In this document: in pieces, positions 6,431 to 9,435 of the stretch
Numbering within the stretch: the stretch's first letter is position 1
How the letters are laid out: every line of letters begins with the position of its first letter
NCBI GenBank assembly: GCA_900759325.1
Contig: CAAEUW010000059.1
Span: 1-9,435, forward strand
DNA from: an uncultured Peptostreptococcus sp.
GTDB taxonomy: Bacteria > Bacillota > Clostridia > Peptostreptococcales > Peptostreptococcaceae
Length of the DNA stretch: 9,435 nucleotides
Direction: 5' to 3'
Notes under the pieces: generated by a model
What the model saw: the letters and a program-made list of their open reading frames with translations, nothing else
What the model was told of the DNA's origin: nothing
Database searches by the model: none
Position numbers and translations under genes: made by a program

Positions 6431-6439
6431 GAATACTTC

Positions 6440-6468
6440 TTGACATAAAAGGAGTAGAGTTGTATCAT
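6440..6468 (+). promoter_or_regulatory. Promoter of the ABC transporter genes
   Basis: A perfect -35 TTGACA (6440-6445) is followed after 17 bp by TATCAT (6463-6468), close to the sigma-A consensus. Transcription should start near 6475, giving a leader of about 88 nt before the ATG at 6563. The leader is AT-rich and no riboswitch fold or clear operator was seen. Confidence 0.75.
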
Positions 6469-6547
6469 TAAGTTAGCAGATGTTTTTTAAAAGTAAATCA
6501 TTAAATAATCAATATGTAATCTTTTATAAATATAATCCATATAATAT

Positions 6548-6555
6548 GAGGTGAT
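6548..6555 (+). promoter_or_regulatory. Ribosome binding site of the permease gene
   Basis: GAGGTGAT closely matches the complement of the 16S rRNA 3' end and lies 7 bases before the ATG at 6563. It fixes that start. Confidence 0.88.
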
Positions 6556-6562
6556 ATAAATT

Positions 6563-9109
6563 ATGCTAAAAAATGTATATATCAAGATTTCTTTAAACTT
6601 TATAAGGAAACATATACTTATATACCTACTAGTTTTAATAGCTATCCTAGTATCAGTATATGCTGTCTTTGTTCCATTTGTAACGGCTAAGAGCCAGTCT
6701 ATCAACTATAAAAGGGTTGTAGAAAAGGTTTATCCAGACTATCCCGCCACATCCTATTTTGCAAGTAATAGGGAGGCCAAATTAATTGAAGAAAATAAGG
6801 CTGTGTCAAAATCTATCAAGTATGAAAACTACGGATTCTTTACCAGTCAGAAATCTAGACTCGAGTATGAATTAAAGGGTTATACAAGAGAGGCCCTTGA
6901 TGCCAACCAATATGTTCTAGCAAGTGGACGTTTACCTAGAGAGAATGGTGAAATGCTATTGGATAGGTCCTACTTAAGTCAAGAGGGGAGTCCTAGGCTG
7001 GGGGATTTCATTTTAGGCATCAATAATCTAGAATATGAGCTAGGAAACAAGCATGAAATATATTCTGCAACTAAAAAATATAAGATAGTAGGCCTTATAG
7101 AAAAAAATAAGGATTATACTAGGGCTATCAGCAAAATTAAGACGAAAAACAGGGTGAGGGTCAATCCAATCTTATGGATATATAATACTGACAAGTACCC
7201 AGACCAGAGCCTTAGCTATACAGTTCTAATTAAATTTAAGGATGGTATGAATAACCTATATGGAAATTGTGTAAAGCTGGGAATTGATGTAGCCGATGAT
7301 CCACAAATGGTAATACAAAACTTTGAGCTTTCAAGGTTAAATGAATCTATTAGCAATGTTACTAGGAGCAATGACGACAAGATTTTAATCTTTGTGGCAG
7401 TCCTCTTTATAGCCAGCCTATTTAAGCTATTGAATGATATTAGACTTAGAAATATGGGACTATTGAAAATACTGGGGGCTAAAAGTAAGGATGTATTTAA
7501 AATGCTAATAGGAGAGAGTTTGCTATTAGGTTTACTTGGATTAGTCCTAGGTCTATGCATAAGCTATGTCCAGACCTATAGGTATATAGGGGGTAGTAAT
7601 GTTACAGATTCAGCAATAGACGTTATGCTAGACAACTACAGGGTTTACTTTAATGCAGGAGATATATTGCTAGTGATTACTGTTATATTTGCCCCAATTC
7701 TGGTCAACATAATATATTTAATAATTAAGTACAATAAGACAGAGGGTCTTGACCTACTTAACGAGGATAGGAAGACTAGGGCGAAAAATATTAATTTAGA
7801 AAAAATAAGGATTAGGAATATAGTATCAAAAATAGCTATAATCGGTTTTTTAAATAATCTTTATAACTATCTACTACCAATCCTTATAATTGTAATCATG
7901 GTCAGTAGTATAATTAATGTTCTAGGCGTTGAAAAAACTATGGCAGAAAATGATTCTGCTTATGATGTGAGTGAAGCAAGCTATCTAGGAAGGAATTTCC
8001 TCGTTAAAAAGAATTCTAGCTTTTCCATAGATAATGGAATTGATTCTAAAGACCTAGTGGACATAAACAAGTACAAGAACTTCACGCAAAATATGGAGCT
8101 ATATGGTTATTTAGTTGAAGATACAAGTCAAGTAAATAATTCTGTACTAGAGAGTAAGGGGATTTCATCTAGTAGAGGTAAATATGAATTTGATTGTACT
8201 ATTACAGGTATAGATTCTCTTAGACAAGAGGAACTTAAAGACAAGGGCATACTTTCCAGCGAGGATATTAAGAATATAGGGCAAGAGAACCAAGTCTATG
8301 CTGTGACAAATAACTTCTATTATGATGGTCAAACAAACAAGTACCAAAAGTTTTTGAAAAGCCTAAAAGATGGTCAGATCGTATATATAAAGCTACCGTG
8401 TATAAAGGATGGTCTACAGACTTATAAGCTTTTACCTGTGAAGCTTATACCAAATAAGAAACCTAAGGCTACTATAGAGGAGAGGACTGCTAGTAATTCT
8501 TCCACAGTAGAGATAATGTTTGACCTAAATAGGCTAAAGAGCTTGACTAATACAAGCACAGTTAGTGCTATTAGGTTTGATGTCACATCAAGTGATGAGG
8601 CAAATCTAGTTAAGTCTAGATTATCCTCGAGGTTTGAGGTCAAGGACAGGGATAGAGAAAGACTAAATAAAAAGGAGCTTAGAGATAAGACATACTTTGA
8701 TAAAATCAAATTTAGGCTAAGCTTCTATTCAATACTCCTATTATTCTCCTTAGTATTTACTATAAGGATAATAACAGACAAGAAGACAAGAGATGTTGGT
8801 GTATTGAGGATGCTAGGGGCTGACAAAAGGTTAATAAATAAGACCTTATTTGTCGAAAATATGATATTTGTAGTGACTAGTCTGGTGATTGGAGTGTCAA
8901 TAGGCATATATAGGGTCTATAAGTACTACAAGATTACACGTGACCAAGACCTATATTATAAGGGAATAGCACATGTAGAGTTTCATCCACCATATGCCAC
9001 TATAATTGTTTTAATAGTATTAGTATTTATAATATCAATATTAATGCAAATGTACTCAAATAAAAGGCTTGTATCAAAGGATATAATGCTTGATACAAGA
9101 AGTGAATAG
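6563..9109 (+). CDS. FtsX/MacB-type ABC transporter permease
   Basis: This 848-residue membrane protein is built from two tandem FtsX units. I count eight likely membrane helices: about 16-40, 273-293, 311-336, 368-390, 434-454, 718-737, 762-784 and 811-832. Two large outside domains follow the first and fifth helices (about 42-272 and 455-717). The first has MacB-type core-domain marks (SGRLPRENGEMLLD, LGDFI, YKIVGLIE). Both FtsX signatures are present after the second helix of each half: RNMGLLKILGAKSKDVF and TRDVGVLRMLGADKRLI. Such type VII ABC permeases usually do not move solutes through a channel; they power export or extraction of peptides, lipids or haem at the outer face, or signalling. 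The ATPase gene starts 29 bases downstream, and both follow the promoter at 6440. The substrate cannot be read from sequence. The haemoprotein receptor upstream makes haem export (as by HrtBA) worth considering, but this permease is about twice the size of HrtB. Confidence 0.9.
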   Translation: MLKNVYIKISLNFIRKHILIYLLVLIAILVSVYAVFVPFVTAKSQSINYKRVVEKVYPDYPATSYFASNREAKLIEENKAVSKSIKYENYGFFTSQKSRLEYELKGYTREALDANQYVLASGRLPRENGEMLLDRSYLSQEGSPRLGDFILGINNLEYELGNKHEIYSATKKYKIVGLIEKNKDYTRAISKIKTKNRVRVNPILWIYNTDKYPDQSLSYTVLIKFKDGMNNLYGNCVKLGIDVADDPQMVIQNFELSRLNESISNVTRSNDDKILIFVAVLFIASLFKLLNDIRLRNMGLLKILGAKSKDVFKMLIGESLLLGLLGLVLGLCISYVQTYRYIGGSNVTDSAIDVMLDNYRVYFNAGDILLVITVIFAPILVNIIYLIIKYNKTEGLDLLNEDRKTRAKNINLEKIRIRNIVSKIAIIGFLNNLYNYLLPILIIVIMVSSIINVLGVEKTMAENDSAYDVSEASYLGRNFLVKKNSSFSIDNGIDSKDLVDINKYKNFTQNMELYGYLVEDTSQVNNSVLESKGISSSRGKYEFDCTITGIDSLRQEELKDKGILSSEDIKNIGQENQVYAVTNNFYYDGQTNKYQKFLKSLKDGQIVYIKLPCIKDGLQTYKLLPVKLIPNKKPKATIEERTASNSSTVEIMFDLNRLKSLTNTSTVSAIRFDVTSSDEANLVKSRLSSRFEVKDRDRERLNKKELRDKTYFDKIKFRLSFYSILLLFSLVFTIRIITDKKTRDVGVLRMLGADKRLINKTLFVENMIFVVTSLVIGVSIGIYRVYKYYKITRDQDLYYKGIAHVEFHPPYATIIVLIVLVFIISILMQMYSNKRLVSKDIMLDTRSE

Positions 9110-9125
9110 TGAGATTTATTTTATG

Positions 9126-9130
9126 AAAGG
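9126..9130 (+). promoter_or_regulatory. Ribosome binding site of the ATPase gene
   Basis: AAAGG followed by TTGAT lies 8 bases before the ATG at 9139. It is weaker than the site of the permease gene. An earlier ATG at 9123 opens only two codons before a stop. Confidence 0.65.
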
Positions 9131-9138
9131 TTGATAAT

Positions 9139-9435
9139 ATGAAATCCTTAAAGATTGACAATGTGAAAAAACACTATGGAAAAAAAGAAAGTCTAGTGAA
9201 GGCAGTAGATGGTATAAGCCTAGAAATTGAAAATGGAAAATTCACTGCTATAATAGGAACTAGTGGTTCGGGAAAAAGTACCCTGCTTCATTGTATGGCT
9301 GGCCTAGACAAGCCAACTGAGGGTAGCGTATTTCTTGACCAAAGAGATATATACGCCTTAAATGATGATGAGTTGTCAAAAATTAGGAGACAAGAATTTG
9401 GATTTATATTCCAAAGCTTTAACCTAATACCAGTC
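9139..9435 (+). CDS. ABC transporter ATP-binding protein, MacB/LolD family (3' end outside window)
   Basis: The first 99 residues of a cytoplasmic ABC ATPase are present and run in frame to the window edge. The Walker A motif GTSGSGKST is at residues 40-48, the A-loop aromatic is probably Y13, and the Q-loop glutamine is Q92 in FGFIFQSFNLIP, a spelling typical of the MacB/LolD/FtsE/HrtA group that partners FtsX-type permeases. The signature motif, Walker B and H-loop lie beyond the window; family members have about 220-255 residues. It begins 29 bases after the permease stop with no terminator between them, so the two are almost certainly cotranscribed and form one transporter. Confidence 0.93.
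   Translation, partial: MKSLKIDNVKKHYGKKESLVKAVDGISLEIENGKFTAIIGTSGSGKSTLLHCMAGLDKPTEGSVFLDQRDIYALNDDELSKIRRQEFGFIFQSFNLIPV

Noticed and set aside
6487..6705. Small minus-strand open frame across the permease start
   Set aside because: It covers the leader and start of the permease gene, has no recognisable product, and conflicts with the strong plus-strand promoter and ribosome binding site.

Overview
The window looks like a low-GC Gram-positive anaerobe, most likely a member of the Clostridia (Peptostreptococcaceae or Peptoniphilaceae). The reasons are the AT-rich intergenic DNA, the strong AGG/ATA/CTA codon preference, the clostridial 5S rRNA tail, and a surface protein attached by cell wall binding repeat 2 (CWB2) modules. 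CWB2 anchoring is typical of this group; streptococci and staphylococci usually use LPXTG sorting or membrane anchors. Genus assignment is inference.

Layout. Positions 1-94 are the 3' part of a 5S rRNA, followed by a hairpin terminator (99-126), so the window starts at the tail of an rRNA operon. Positions 127-678 form a 550-bp AT-rich gap with no gene. Its last 160 bp hold a likely extended -10 promoter, a perfect dyad (559-580) at the expected transcription start, and a weak Fur/PerR-like box. Positions 679-6303 encode one very large secreted protein of 1874 residues. Positions 6374-6430 hold a 12-bp palindrome and a strong terminator. A consensus promoter (6440-6468) then drives an ABC transporter pair: an 848-residue FtsX/MacB-type permease (6563-9109) and the start of its ATPase (9139 to the window edge).

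The large protein is the main discovery. Reading its domains by eye, I see a signal peptide, two or three Shr-like haemoglobin-interacting (DUF1533-like) units, a divergent NEAT domain, an EF-hand loop, about nine leucine-rich repeats, an unassigned region, a NEAT domain, a three-helix linker, another NEAT domain and three CWB2 repeats. The order HID-NEAT-LRR-NEAT matches the streptococcal haemoprotein receptor Shr. The NEAT-helical linker-NEAT segment resembles the haem-extracting unit of staphylococcal IsdB/IsdH. In the last two NEAT domains methionines occupy the places where haem-ligating residues are expected, and the usual YxxxY is absent. The protein is therefore best read as a wall-attached receptor that captures haemoglobin and takes its haem.

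The ABC genes have their own promoter and terminator boundary. They may export haem or peptides, or act in an envelope process; a functional link to the receptor rests only on adjacency.
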